A DNA stretch of 64,000 nucleotides from Alligator mississippiensis (lineage: Eukaryota; Chordata; Crocodylia; Alligatoridae), in the NCBI RefSeq assembly GCF_030867095.1, contig NC_081824.1:136243433-136307432 (forward strand). The letters are read 5' to 3'. Numbering within the stretch: position 1 is the stretch's first letter; each line of letters starts with the position of its first letter. Under the pieces are notes generated by a model that saw nothing but the letters and a program-made list of their open reading frames with translations, was not told where the DNA came from and made no database searches. Of this stretch, positions 48,301 to 52,739 are shown piece after piece. Made by a program: the position numbers and the translations under genes.

Positions 48301-48460
48301 AGTCCACACTCCCAAAGATCTGAAACTCCCCGGCTCAGATTTCAGTCACTGGGTTACGTTTAGTGATGATGAAGATAAGGGCACATTAGCAGAGACGCTG
48401 AACACACTGCTTGTCTTAGAACAAAATGGAAATACCTTGAAGAACAGGAATACAAATTGA
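217..48460 (+). CDS. SYNJ2: synaptojanin-2, 5'-truncated by window edge (23 exons)
   Basis: Dual phosphoinositide phosphatase acting in clathrin-mediated endocytosis and vesicle uncoating. The 23 exons (listed separately) total 3,840 nt and join in frame to 1,279 residues plus stop. By memory of the human protein (about 1,500 residues), roughly 240 N-terminal residues lie upstream of the window. Window-protein numbering: Sac1 domain to about 270, with the catalytic CX5R motif CLDCLDR at 149-155; 5-phosphatase about 291-625, with GTWNVN 298-303, WCGDFNYRI 487-495, PAWTDRVLW 562-570 and SDHRP 617-621; RRM-like domain about 653-735; acidic and proline-rich tail 736-1279. All catalytic motifs are intact, so the gene looks functional. 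SYNJ2 rather than SYNJ1 is supported by the segments [29 protein letters not shown] and [10 protein letters not shown] and by the C-terminus. Every intron is GT-AG. The segment assignments rest on recalled family sequences, not an alignment. Confidence 0.96.
301..2011. other. SYNJ2 intron, no gene seen
   Basis: AT-rich intron. At 1470-1570 there is a diffuse sauropsid-type repeat (an 'aactcccattca...' segment). Open frames on both strands are short and without recognisable content. Confidence 0.5.
2012..2073 (+). CDS. SYNJ2: SYNJ2 exon b (Sac1 domain)
   Basis: 62 nt, phase 0 to 2, residues 29-49. The acceptor follows a T-rich tract and the donor is gtaggc. It encodes [20 protein letters not shown], which continues exon a directly as in the family. 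Confidence 0.95.
2390..2720 (+). mobile_element. non-autonomous hAT-type element
   Basis: The left end CAGTGGATCCCAACC and the right end (GGTTGAGAATCACTG) are imperfect inverted repeats of the CAGTGGTTCTCAACC type, typical of hAT/Charlie elements. The flanking octamers acataaac and acattaga agree at 5 of 8 positions, a decayed target duplication. The inner 79-codon frame has no transposase features. Confidence 0.7.
3511..3763. mobile_element. palindromic MITE with CAGTAG repeats
   Basis: The left arm GGCCATGTCTACACGTAATG and the reverse complement of the right arm (TGGCTGCATCTACAC) match over their ends, and the inner parts carry repeated GTGCAGTAG/TACTGCGCAGTAA blocks in both orientations. 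The structure is a hAT-like fold-back element. A related terminus (GTGTCTATACATGTGC) occurs at the right window edge. Confidence 0.65.
4751..7677 (-). pseudogene. CR1 ORF2 (endonuclease/reverse transcriptase), decayed
   Basis: The APE-type endonuclease ([44 protein letters not shown]) is followed by reverse transcriptase ([51 protein letters not shown]) and the C-terminal [13 protein letters not shown] region. The 589-codon core at 5090-6859 is open and keeps both Asp residues of FADD. Defects are a frameshift at the C9 run 7324-7332, a TGA at 6862-6860 (probably from CGA), a TAG at 5092-5090 and another TAG in the C-terminal part. The expected natural end is near 4753. Confidence 0.9.
7734..8981 (-). 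pseudogene. CR1 ORF1 (coiled coil plus esterase), two stops
   Basis: One continuous reading frame broken by two in-frame stops: TAA at 8456-8454 and TGA at 8240-8238. The order is a heptad-like coiled coil ([19 protein letters not shown]), a linker with [14 protein letters not shown], then an SGNH-hydrolase domain with GDSILRG (nucleophile Ser), HVGTND and DGLHLS (Asp/His of the triad). CR1 ORF1 binds RNA and carries this esterase in several vertebrate lineages. The frame upstream of about 8800 may not belong to the element. Confidence 0.85.
8991..9627 (+). other. SYNJ2 intron end, no gene seen
   Basis: It contains an A-rich run near 9089-9105 and plain intronic sequence up to exon c. Nothing else recognisable. 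Confidence 0.4.
9628..9724 (+). CDS. SYNJ2: SYNJ2 exon c (Sac1 domain)
   Basis: 97 nt, phase 2 to 0, residues 49-81. The acceptor is gttgcag and the donor gtaaaa. It encodes [20 protein letters not shown] and then [12 protein letters not shown]. The intron before it is 7.5 kb and is inflated by a CR1 LINE and two DNA-type elements. Confidence 0.96.
9725..10429. other. SYNJ2 intron, mostly featureless
   Basis: Intronic DNA with a purine-rich tract at 10090-10200 that may be the eroded start of the palindromic cluster. No coding signal. Confidence 0.35.
10430..10720. repeat. nested palindrome of four related arms
   Basis: The arm GCTGGGGCACAAGGGTGCTT (10451-10470) is repeated inverted at 10508-10527, direct at 10612-10631 and inverted at 10671-10690. 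The intervening loops are also reverse complements of each other (both hold GGGCTAGCC), and the central spacer has ctccacagcatgtggagcc facing ggctccatgtgctgtgg. The whole forms one large hairpin with smaller hairpins in each half. It is probably a fold-back DNA transposon remnant. Confidence 0.75.
10780..10945. mobile_element. fold-back MITE
   Basis: The left arm (GCACAAATAAACTCCAGA, then GAGTTTTTTGCTCCCAGGAG) faces its reverse complement on the right (CCAGGAGCAAAAAACTC, then GGATCTTATTG... GGGCACAAATAAT on the other strand) around a loop of about 10 nt near 10854-10862. The long imperfect hairpin is typical of a MITE. It lies 60 bp from the palindrome cluster before it. Confidence 0.7.
11420..11620 (+). 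mobile_element. MIR/CORE-SINE-like repeat
   Basis: The segment CAGCCACTGAATTTCTGTGT and the following CCTGTAAAACTGAAATAATA resemble the MIR consensus core, followed by the tail AAAGTGCTTTGAAACC. Old and diverged. Assignment is from pattern memory only. Confidence 0.55.
11621..13648. other. SYNJ2 intron, no gene seen
   Basis: AT-rich. No conserved reading frame, RNA gene or clear repeat recognised. Confidence 0.4.
13649..13821 (+). CDS. SYNJ2: SYNJ2 exon d (Sac1 domain)
   Basis: 173 nt, phase 0 to 2, residues 82-139. The acceptor is ccaaatag and the donor gtgagt. It encodes [20 protein letters not shown], continuing through [11 protein letters not shown] to KNVSPR. The product joins the Sac1 N-terminal region to the catalytic loop in the next exon. 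Confidence 0.96.
13822..15171. other. SYNJ2 intron, no gene seen
   Basis: AT-rich intron sequence. An open frame running into exon e is intron read-through, not a separate gene. Confidence 0.4.
15172..15253 (+). CDS. SYNJ2: SYNJ2 exon e, Sac1 catalytic CX5R loop
   Basis: 82 nt, phase 2 to 0, residues 139-166. It encodes [20 protein letters not shown] and QSFIALE. CLDCLDR is the CX5R(T/S) signature of Sac1 phosphatases. The Cys (149) and Arg (155) are both present, so Sac1 activity is predicted to be retained. The acceptor dinucleotide was set by frame continuity: with AG at 15170-15171 the split codon CG|T gives Arg. Confidence 0.95.
15483..15632 (+). CDS. SYNJ2: SYNJ2 exon f (Sac1 domain)
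   Basis: 150 nt, phase 0 to 0, residues 167-216. The acceptor is ccaattcag and the donor gtaaag. It encodes [20 protein letters not shown] and then [15 protein letters not shown], the segment after the catalytic loop. It is separated from exon e by only 229 bp. Confidence 0.96.
15734..15899 (+). CDS. SYNJ2: SYNJ2 exon g (end of Sac1 domain)
   Basis: 166 nt, phase 0 to 1, residues 217-272. The acceptor is ccatacag and the donor gtaggt. It encodes [20 protein letters not shown] and ends DNTALL, completing the Sac1 module and starting the linker to the 5-phosphatase. Confidence 0.96.
15900..17206. other. SYNJ2 intron between Sac1 and 5-phosphatase exons
   Basis: It includes a short imperfect tandem at 16403-16462 (two copies of a GGGTCATtAAAAAC-type unit) and the T16 tract at 17173-17188 in the exon h acceptor. 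No gene. Confidence 0.5.
17207..17398 (+). CDS. SYNJ2: SYNJ2 exon h (start of 5-phosphatase domain)
   Basis: 192 nt, phase 1 to 1, residues 272-336. It encodes [20 protein letters not shown] and [22 protein letters not shown] is the first conserved motif of inositol 5-phosphatases, with the metal-coordinating Asn. The acceptor (ccatcag) follows an uninterrupted T16 tract at 17173-17188. Confidence 0.97.
17490..18140. repeat. unclassified interspersed repeat with pyrimidine/purine hairpin
   Basis: Ends rich in GAAACATTTC/GTTTCA-type words flank a G+C-rich core. Within it, a pyrimidine tract at 17778-17810 (CCCCTCTACCTCTTCTTTTC) is mirrored by a purine tract at 17840-17868 (GAGGAAGAAAGAAGAGG, then TAGAGGGG), giving a hairpin. 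Boundaries are approximate and no known family is assigned. Confidence 0.45.
18523..19312. mobile_element. terminal-inverted-repeat element with G+C-rich core
   Basis: Left end TATTGTATTTACCTGAATCC. The reverse complement of the right end reads TACCATATTTACTCAAATCC, giving an imperfect inverted repeat of about 25 bp. The interior changes from AT-rich to very G+C-rich (18720-19200) and then a TG run. Open frames inside have no transposase motifs, so it is non-autonomous. Similar ends occur near 22940 and 41797. Confidence 0.65.
19223..19254. repeat. (TG)n microsatellite
   Basis: Interrupted TG dinucleotide run with GGTGGG variants, inside the inverted-repeat element before it. Confidence 0.9.
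19993..20077 (+). CDS. SYNJ2: SYNJ2 exon i (5-phosphatase domain)
   Basis: 85 nt, phase 1 to 2, residues 336-364. The acceptor is ccctacag and the donor gtaggt. It encodes [20 protein letters not shown], which contains the conserved GFEE motif; the Glu contributes to metal binding in this phosphatase fold. Confidence 0.96.
20213..20289. repeat. compound (CT)n/(TA)n/(TG)n microsatellite
   Basis: A CT run passes into TATATA and then several TGTG/TATG blocks. It lies about 130 bp downstream of exon i. Confidence 0.9.
20471..20523. repeat. (CT)n microsatellite
   Basis: About 50 nt of CT broken only by CCC near 20495. This is a pure pyrimidine strand with mirror symmetry. Confidence 0.95.
21089..21229 (+). 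CDS. SYNJ2: SYNJ2 exon j (5-phosphatase domain)
   Basis: 141 nt, phase 2 to 2, residues 364-411. The acceptor is tgttctag and the donor gtacaa. It encodes [20 protein letters not shown] and [19 protein letters not shown]. The first peptide matches my recollection of SYNJ2 and differs from SYNJ1. Confidence 0.97.
21300..21640. mobile_element. palindromic tRNA-like SINE
   Basis: TGCCCATAAATAGCT (about 21411) faces the reverse complement of GGCTGTTTATGGGCA (about 21560-21574). Inside, TAGGGCACACTCCTAGGTGG and GATCTGGGTTCAAATCC (B-box-like) face GACTGCTCTAATCACCAGGC and GATCTCGCAGGTCACC. This fits a common crocodilian/turtle fold-back repeat with tRNA-promoter-like boxes. Confidence 0.6.
21641..22669. 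other. SYNJ2 intron, no gene seen
   Basis: Intronic sequence with a short TATATA run near 22230. No coding or RNA gene recognised. Confidence 0.4.
22670..23475. repeat. repeat with about 95 bp tandem duplication
   Basis: AT-rich flanks with TATAATGTGCGCC and ATATTTTCTCACATACAACA words surround a G+C-rich core. Two units near 23192-23287 and 23288-23385 align (for example CATCTTATCTGCTGGCTGCC against CATCTCATCTGCTGCC). The family is not known to me. Confidence 0.5.
24015..24207 (+). CDS. SYNJ2: SYNJ2 exon k (5-phosphatase domain)
   Basis: 193 nt, phase 2 to 0, residues 411-475. The acceptor is aaatccag and the donor gtaagg. It encodes [20 protein letters not shown] and [25 protein letters not shown] and SHLTAG are signature 5-phosphatase segments. 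Confidence 0.97.
24208..25626. other. SYNJ2 intron, no gene seen
   Basis: AT-rich, with a short TATATATA tract near 25008. Nothing recognisable. Confidence 0.4.
25627..25785 (+). CDS. SYNJ2: SYNJ2 exon l, 5-phosphatase motif WxGDxNYR
   Basis: 159 nt, phase 0 to 0, residues 476-528. The acceptor is ctatctag and the donor gtaagg. It encodes [20 protein letters not shown], which carries the catalytic Asp and Asn of the type II 5-phosphatase motif, and then [12 protein letters not shown]. Confidence 0.97.
26004..26160 (+). CDS. SYNJ2: SYNJ2 exon m, 5-phosphatase motif PAWTDRVLW
   Basis: 157 nt, phase 0 to 1, residues 529-581. It encodes [20 protein letters not shown] and [16 protein letters not shown], the second signature motif of inositol 5-phosphatases. 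The donor gtgtgt is weaker than its neighbours. Confidence 0.97.
26745..26820 (+). mobile_element. MIR/CORE-SINE 3' end fragment
   Basis: GTAAAGTACTTCATGGTCC followed by GAAAGTACCATAGAAAT resembles the CORE-SINE tail (GTAAAGCGCTTTG...GAAAGGCGCTATAGAAAT). Confidence 0.5.
27351..27383. repeat. perfect 15-bp-arm hairpin
   Basis: TTTGTGTGGTAATAA, loop CCT, then TTATTACCACACAAA. The arms are perfect reverse complements and pairing continues for a few more bases outside. Confidence 0.9.
27610..28700 (-). mobile_element. old CR1-type LINE fragment (reverse transcriptase part)
   Basis: On the minus strand, 28206-28409 encodes [20 protein letters not shown] and MKLGASLT, the reverse transcriptase palm with its ADD motif. 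Flanking + strand text such as TAGGAAGTTCCTCCTCAT and TTTCATTCACAGCATTACA is typical of diverged CR1 antisense sequence. It carries many stops, so it is much older than the 4661-8990 copy. Confidence 0.75.
28763..30201. other. SYNJ2 intron, no gene seen
   Basis: 29240-29720 is relatively C/T-rich and has a 151-codon open frame of low complexity. No domain is recognised and it is probably an unclassified repeat. Confidence 0.35.
30202..30319 (+). CDS. SYNJ2: SYNJ2 exon n (end of 5-phosphatase)
   Basis: 118 nt, phase 1 to 2, residues 581-620. The acceptor is gctatatag and the donor gtaagg. It encodes [18 protein letters not shown] and [13 protein letters not shown]. The SDH(R)P motif spans this junction and supplies the catalytic His. 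Confidence 0.96.
30320..31676. other. SYNJ2 intron, no gene seen
   Basis: Ordinary intron sequence. The overlapping short frames at 30852-31188 are not supported as coding. Confidence 0.35.
31677..31736. repeat. G-run tract facing a C-run
   Basis: GCGGGGGTGAGGGGGAGTGG followed by a long G run, then within 20 nt CACCCCCTCCCCCC. It can form a G-quadruplex or a G/C hairpin. Confidence 0.7.
31737..33170. other. SYNJ2 intron, no gene seen
   Basis: A weak MIR-core-like word (TGTGTGACCTTGGACAG) near 33002. Otherwise unremarkable. Confidence 0.35.
33171..33389 (+). CDS. SYNJ2: SYNJ2 exon o (5-phosphatase/RRM-like junction)
   Basis: 219 nt, phase 2 to 2, residues 620-693. The acceptor is aaaatctag and the donor gtaagt. 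It encodes [19 protein letters not shown] and [14 protein letters not shown]. The first part closes the phosphatase fold. The second starts the RRM-like domain (known as DUF1866) that is specific to synaptojanins. Confidence 0.96.
33390..34765. other. SYNJ2 intron, possible old repeat
   Basis: 34270-34345 contains CCCAACTATACAACTGGTCC followed by CATAAAAGATATCAC, a recurrent sauropsid repeat tail as I recall it. No gene. Confidence 0.35.
34766..34844 (+). CDS. SYNJ2: SYNJ2 exon p (RRM-like domain)
   Basis: 79 nt, phase 2 to 0, residues 693-719. The acceptor is tcctgttag and the donor gtacaa. It encodes [20 protein letters not shown], the central strand and second helix of the RRM-like fold. 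Confidence 0.95.
34845..35827. other. SYNJ2 intron, no gene seen
   Basis: No recognisable feature. Confidence 0.4.
35828..35996 (+). CDS. SYNJ2: SYNJ2 exon q (RRM-like end and linker)
   Basis: 169 nt, phase 0 to 1, residues 720-776. The acceptor is tggctttag. The donor gtcagc is the least consensus-like donor in the window. It encodes [19 protein letters not shown] and [11 protein letters not shown], both characteristic of SYNJ2. Confidence 0.95.
36382..36546 (+). CDS. SYNJ2: SYNJ2 exon r (acidic linker)
   Basis: 165 nt, phase 1 to 1, residues 776-831. The acceptor is ctttttcag and the donor gtaact. It opens with [13 protein letters not shown], which is conserved. The rest ([11 protein letters not shown] to NSHLCK) looks unlike the human segment I recall. 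Its 1-1 phase lets it be skipped without changing frame. Confidence 0.88.
36801..37029. mobile_element. non-autonomous hAT-type element
   Basis: It starts CAGGAGTGGCCAACCTGCAG, a common hAT terminus, and ends near GGAACTTTAGCCACCTTTG, an imperfect inverted counterpart. The right boundary is uncertain. Confidence 0.5.
37030..39587. other. SYNJ2 intron, no gene seen
   Basis: Ordinary intronic sequence. 38900-39260 has overlapping short frames on both strands but nothing recognisable. Confidence 0.4.
39588..39814. mobile_element. near-perfect palindromic MITE (CAGGGATCCT ends)
   Basis: Left arm CAGGGATCCTAGTTTTCTCT, reverse complement of the right arm CAGGGATCCTGGTTTTCTCT. Pairing continues through AATCCCCAATTTT and CACATTTTTC to AACACCACT, so about 105 nt on each side fold on a short centre near 39700. 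The target duplication is unclear. A diverged half copy lies at 54850-54970. Confidence 0.85.
40269..40403 (+). CDS. SYNJ2: SYNJ2 exon s (proline-rich domain start)
   Basis: 135 nt, phase 1 to 1, residues 831-876. The acceptor is tcccctag and the donor gtaaga. It encodes [29 protein letters not shown] and [12 protein letters not shown]. The proline run is a likely SH3 ligand (endophilin/amphiphysin class, inferred). Confidence 0.94.
40404..41075. other. SYNJ2 intron, no gene seen
   Basis: Nothing recognisable apart from splice sites. Confidence 0.4.
41076..41188 (+). CDS. SYNJ2: SYNJ2 exon t (proline-rich domain)
   Basis: 113 nt, phase 1 to 0, residues 876-913. The acceptor is ccttgcag and the donor gtgagt. 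It encodes [18 protein letters not shown] and [14 protein letters not shown]. The latter block matches SYNJ2 as recalled. Confidence 0.94.
41189..42032. other. SYNJ2 intron with repeat fragment
   Basis: 41797-41880 holds ATACTGTATTTTTCACATAC followed by a C run and then AATTGGGGTGCATGTATCAA, a short fold-back related to the ends of the 18523-19312 and 22940 repeats. The rest is plain. Confidence 0.45.
42033..42141 (+). CDS. SYNJ2: SYNJ2 exon u
   Basis: 109 nt, phase 0 to 1, residues 914-950. The acceptor is ctcataag and the donor gtgagc. It encodes [20 protein letters not shown] and [11 protein letters not shown], the most conserved block of the SYNJ2 tail. Confidence 0.95.
42440..43100 (+). 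mobile_element. CR1-tailed interspersed repeat
   Basis: The end (GATCCTGCCTTCAGCAAGGG to CCTCCCAGCCTTACTTCTCT and GTTATTCTA) matches the 3' tail of CR1-family elements. The upstream portion (GCCAGGAAGGAATTTTTCCC) resembles a repeat common in sauropsid genomes. Whether it is one element or two is unclear. Confidence 0.55.
43101..44120. other. SYNJ2 intron, no gene seen
   Basis: A long open frame (43758-44519) runs across the AC repeat and out of frame through exon v. It is an intron read-through artefact. Confidence 0.4.
44121..44141. repeat. (AC)10 microsatellite
   Basis: Uninterrupted AC run, about 75 bp before exon v. Confidence 0.95.
44215..44417 (+). CDS. SYNJ2: SYNJ2 exon v (proline-rich domain)
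   Basis: 203 nt, phase 1 to 0, residues 950-1017. The acceptor is catttcag and the donor gtaaga. It encodes [20 protein letters not shown] and [18 protein letters not shown], with several PxxP motifs suited to SH3 binding. Confidence 0.92.
44418..45703. other. SYNJ2 intron with weak MIR-like text
   Basis: 45545-45690 (ACCTCACAGCATTGTTGAGA then GGACTATTAAAGCATGAG) resembles the MIR 3' half. Nothing else is seen. Confidence 0.35.
45704..46437. mobile_element. non-autonomous hAT element with internal tandem
   Basis: Left end CAGGGGTCAGCAACCCC, right end (GTGCTGCCAACCCCTG) its imperfect inverted repeat. Flanking octamers ggttggta and gactggta agree at 6 of 8 positions, a decayed hAT 8-bp duplication. 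The 734 bp interior is G+C-rich and holds two diverged copies of a roughly 240 bp unit (about 45920-46080 and 46160-46320, both with GGGCAGCACAACCC-like blocks). Long open frames on both strands come from base composition, not a transposase. Confidence 0.75.
46446..47671. other. SYNJ2 last intron, no gene seen
   Basis: Ordinary intron up to the exon w acceptor. Confidence 0.4.
47672..48460 (+). CDS. SYNJ2: SYNJ2 terminal coding exon w
   Basis: 789 nt, starting in phase 0 after ccattctcag. Residues 1018-1279 and the TGA stop. It encodes [25 protein letters not shown], and [13 protein letters not shown] followed by [12 protein letters not shown]. The [11 protein letters not shown] block is a SYNJ2 hallmark. 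Near the end are [10 protein letters not shown] (clathrin-box candidate) and [10 protein letters not shown] (AP2 alpha-ear candidate). An ATG in the second codon could suggest a separate gene, but the frame continues from exon v across a good acceptor. Confidence 0.95.
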   Translation, partial: TMSPEEQSDQQTNHPPFGLPDPCLEASTITSPTRVTPVPKPRTTQPGKILQRRKSSERPPPSPDSLEADMLHSPNSSFAPKIPPRRKKSAPAAIHLHVLQSSNSLLLRGLSLNFNNNNSPSAIQDSDILSPRQSDFSALMAMASPQNDGTKCVTPTPSDLIADLQGPPATSSQQPPLLDTSSLTEDTNLLDLDTDFPCPHPTPSVPSTPPVHTPKDLKLPGSDFSHWVTFSDDEDKGTLAETLNTLLVLEQNGNTLKNRNTN

Positions 48461-48606
48461 GAGTTGAGATTTTTTTCCTCTTATAGAAACCTTAGGTACA
48501 AATACAACTCTCTTTGCATACAGAGGTCTACTTTAAGAATTCTCGAGTGTGGCAAAACCACGTTTTAAATGAGTTTTGCATTTAAAGAAAGAATACTCCC
48601 CCAGGA

Positions 48607-48612
48607 AATAAA
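48607..48612 (+). promoter_or_regulatory. candidate proximal poly(A) signal
   Basis: Canonical AATAAA about 147 nt after the SYNJ2 stop codon. It could give a short 3' UTR. There is no strong GT-rich element just downstream. Confidence 0.35.
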
Positions 48613-49575
48613 CCAAGTGCATAACATCTAGCAGTACTGTACAGCTTGCTAAAATACTTTATCCTAAATTATTTTTTTATTCAGCTGAAAAATTATTATA
48701 TCAGGTACAGATAATATTTAAGAGCATGCAATGAGGCAAATGAGGCATGAAAAGCCCTCAAGAAAAACATTTACAGGTGTAATTTATAATCCACACAATT
48801 TCTATCATTTTAAGTAAGCCTTAGTATAAATAATTATATTGCTATAGTTATTGCAGAGTAAGTGTATCCTCATGGAGAGCTTCACTGATGTAACTATATG
48901 AATATATTCATATCAGAGTAATATATGTTCCTGCGTAGATATGCCCTAAAATGCATCTTTCTTGTGGTCTTTAACTGGATACAAGGTTTGGAATCTCTTA
49001 GTATTTATCCCACTAGCCAAACTCCTCCACCCTTTTGTGTTAGGTGAGTGGTCAGGAGGTTGCAGAGTAGATGCCCTCTTTTGAAGGAAATTCTCGTTCT
49101 TAATCTAAAACATCCAAATGCACCTACAGGGGATTAGGACGGATCCCATGCAAGTGTATGAACTACTAATAGTTATACCTCAGGCAGCTATTCTGCAAGG
49201 GCATGGTTTCTTTTAATGTGAGGTATGTTCATATTTAAAAGCGACCTCCGGTTATTTCCTTTTCCATTTGGAAAACACCCATTCTGAACTGGTTCTGTTC
49301 AGCCCCTTCATATTCTAAATAGCTAACGGACCAAACAGCACAGAGGACAAGTGGTTGGCACTTTGGGAAGGACCACGCATGTGAAAGGCTAGCAGGTGCA
49401 TTCCAGTGGCCTTTACTTACTGTGCACAGAGTCACAGGTGAGAGAAGGGGCAGGGCCCAGCTGGTTACAAAGGACGTAAGCATGTAACTTCTTATCCTGA
49501 AAGATTATGCACTAGTCACAGTCTTGCTCCCTGTGGCAAGGAAGTATCATCTTCATTCTTCACTACTAATGATAT

Positions 49576-49581
49576 AATAAA
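49576..49581 (+). promoter_or_regulatory. candidate distal poly(A) signal
   Basis: Canonical AATAAA followed within 50 nt by a TTGTACATG stretch and then TGTGTTGAG, which resembles a GT-rich downstream element. It is about 1.1 kb after the SYNJ2 stop. Confidence 0.4.
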
Positions 49582-49600
49582 CACCGATAAGTAAAAAATT

Positions 49601-52299
49601 GGCTTTGTACATGTACATGAGAGCTGTGTTGAGTATTCACTGAGACCGTCAGTTCTGAGAGGCAGGGCACAAATAACAGGGGCAGACCATGCCTTACAGA
49701 TTATTAAATTTACTTCTGCTGCTGATGGTAAAGATTAATACCGATGCTGAGAAGTTGGGAAGGGACTGTCGTCTCACAAACAAAACTGGTAGAGGGAGTT
49801 GTATGTACAACTGTCACCCTCCTACTGACCTCCATATTCACTTCAGCTGATCACTGGTAGAGCAGCCAGCAGCATGGCAGGAGCTAGCTTTCTGACTTCC
49901 CTTAATATCATCAGGCATTTTGCAGCTTAAAATTCCTCTCACCCATTTTGAGAAGAGAGACATTGGTAGCTGCATCAAATGAACAGGCAAATCTGATAAA
50001 CGTGAGCCAAGAACTACATTTCAGTGAGATCCCAAGTGGGGAAATAATCAGGGACCAGAACATAAAACTAGGAACAGGCTTGGGAGTCAAGTTCTACCAG
50101 ACTTGTCTCTCAAACATAAAGGCAGAGTATTGGTGCAGTGAGCAAGATGTCAGTGTGGAAGAATAAGAGTGCCTGTCATTGCTCATATGCTCAAATACAG
50201 TTATTGCTCATATGTTGCCGCATTGCATAAGATTAGCTGTAAAACAAGAGTTTATGGAAAACTGATTGCATTTTATGAGGGGCATTAACGGAATAGTTTG
50301 TGAAAGGAAATTCAGAATTCATCCGATTCCTCTCTTAATTAGTGTTTTCTTAGTGATTGATGCTGTGTGAGATCACAGACCAGCCAGGCTGGATAATGCA
50401 CATTCCACAAGCCTGCCCTTTACCTAAAGATTCTTGCAACACTTGAAAAAGTGAGGGAATAAAAATAGAATACCATAGTTCTAGCTGCAGAAATAATCAG
50501 CCTAGGAAAAGCATCATTCCCAGATCTTCCCAATTGTCCTAGATCTTCTTCCAAATGTTGCTTTCTTTTTTTCCCTTATATTTATCCAATGCTCCATTTG
50601 GACATTAGTTACTGTGGGGAGCCCACCAGAGGCTATACATTACATCAAGGGAGAAAAGGTCACTGCAGCAACGACATTTCTGATTTGGAGCCAGTCCAAC
50701 ATTCAGGCTTCTCAAAACACCTGAGATTATAGCCACAACATCAAATATGGTCTTCCAATCCCAAAACAGAAATTCAACTGGGGACAAATTTGTGAAGTGT
50801 TTACGCTGCCTGTTACAAGTCGGCAATTACAAGTTACACCAGGCTTTTTTCGATTCAGGCATAGTAATTTCACTGAAAGAGGAACAGAGTCCCTTTCAGG
50901 GTAGTAATAATTTCAAACAGTTGGCAAAATTGAGAAGTCTGTGGCTTGTGTTTAAACTTTATTTTTGTTGTAAATTATGTCAATTAAAATTTCTTTTCTA
51001 AGAAATGTGAATTGGTTTAGTCCATTCTTGGCTGTCTGGGGAACTGTAAAATCGACTGCTTCATTGCTATTAATAGCCTGACTTGCTTAAGTCTTCTCAT
51101 CTCTGGGGTTGAATTCTAAGCAAAGACATTCGGTAGACAAAGCAGCGCTTCCTTTATCTAATCATTTCTCTCCCCTCCCCCTTCCTTTTCCAAGCACATT
51201 TCTTTAAAAGCCTGTCTGTTATTAAAGTGCTCAATTCAACAAACTGAAAGGAAGGTGAGTCACTCCGAAGTAGGATGGCTGCTTTCTTCCCTGGTACATC
51301 AAAACATCCCGGCCTACTTTTTGGTTTTGTTTTGTTTTTTAAAGGTAGCACTAGATATTTATGGACATATCTCAGCAGAAAATATTAAGGGCATTAAAAA
51401 AATAGAAGATGTTATATTATTATATTCAATATGCTGGTGCAACAAAGAATTTAACAGCCCTGAGATGGCTAATTAATACGTTAATGAAAGAGCTAGTGGG
51501 AAAGCCAATTAAAGTAGATTTATACGTGTCAAATAAAACCTGCTTTTTTACTCCACTTGAATAAATGCAGTAACTGGCCTTTACATCTTATGCTTTTAAG
51601 TGGTGAGCCGCCCATTCAAGTTAGCGACAGAGATTCAGTCTGGTTTATACAATCAGCAAAAGCATGGACCATTCAGTCACAACAAATCAAGGTGCGGGAA
51701 AAGCAACATGCCAGCTGGAAAGGTAAGGCTAAGAAGAGAGACTTGAGACACCAAAGTTTTTTATCCTCCTTACTTGTGTAAAATTCAAGCAGTGTTCCTG
51801 ATATGGAGCCACTGCAGCCTGGGGTCTGATCTCACAGGACTGGACAAGAAAAGCAAAGTCAGGCTGGGTCCACATTTGATTAGGAAATCATTACAAAGAA
51901 CTGACAGGCTGTCCAGGTGATGGTGTGGTTGACTTAAGTGGGAGGGTGACTCTCTGGTCTCATTTGTCACTCTGGCCCAGTGATTCTTAAAAGTATGTTT
52001 CCTGGACCAGTGATGGGCCACAAAATATAAATGTACACAAATGTACATACAAGTCCTCAACATAAAGTATTTTGTAAAAGGAGCAGTGAGGAATCTTGGG
52101 TGATCATAAGAAGGATGACGGTCTATGACAGAGTCTTCCTCCTCTCTCTCGCTGAGTGGCCCAAAAGAATGAAGAAGCTGGACAATCACTTCTGTAGGAA
52201 AACTGGTGTCAGGCTATGGATTTCTGATGCAAGAGGGGAATGTTAAGAAACAAGGATTCATTGTTGAAGCCTTCTGGTTTGATAATATTCATTCTATAT
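49601..52299. other. intergenic, no gene seen
   Basis: AT-rich DNA between the SYNJ2 3' end and the CR1 fragments. Several AATAAA/ATTAAA hexamers occur but no gene structure. Confidence 0.4.
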
Positions 52300-52590
52300 T
52301 AAATAGACATAACACACATTTTACAGCAGGGTGCTATTAAATCCCCTCTCTGTCTTTTCTCCAGACTAAATAAGCCCAGTTCCCTCAGCCTCTCCTCAGA
52401 AGTCATGTGCCTCAACCTCACCATTTTCATTGCCCTCCACTGGACTCTCTCCACTTTGTCCACATCCTTTCTGTAGCAGGGGCCCAAAACTGAGCAACGT
52501 ACTCCAGATGTAGCTTCAGCAGTGCTGAATAGAGGGGAATAATAACTCCCCTTGATCTGTCAGTGTATGACACCTATTTATCCATGTAGT
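52300..52590 (-). mobile_element. CR1 LINE 3' fragment
   Basis: The minus strand reads [17 protein letters not shown] and [18 protein letters not shown], the C-terminal end of CR1 ORF2. It is truncated on both sides and carries stops. Confidence 0.8.
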
Positions 52591-52739
52591 TGCCATGTGT
52601 GAGGTCCTTATATTCTGTTCCAGCTCTAAAAAGCCATATAAATTATTATGATTTTTAACATTTACTAGTAGTTTTAACTTTATTAATTACTTGGGGAGGA
52701 GTTGTCCCTTCCCTTGTGTTTGTACAAGGCCTACTAGAA

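Larger units (their letters stand above)
48461..49600 (+). other. SYNJ2: SYNJ2 3' UTR (extent inferred)
   Basis: AT-rich sequence directly after the stop codon. It holds an AATAAA at 48607-48612 and a second at 49576-49581. The second, about 1.1 kb downstream, is a plausible major cleavage site, so the UTR end is set there by inference. No coding signal is seen. Confidence 0.5.

Noticed and set aside
217..48460. SYNJ1 instead of SYNJ2
   Set aside because: SYNJ1 lacks the [14 protein letters not shown] and [10 protein letters not shown] segments as recalled, and the convergent neighbour is SERAC1, which flanks SYNJ2.
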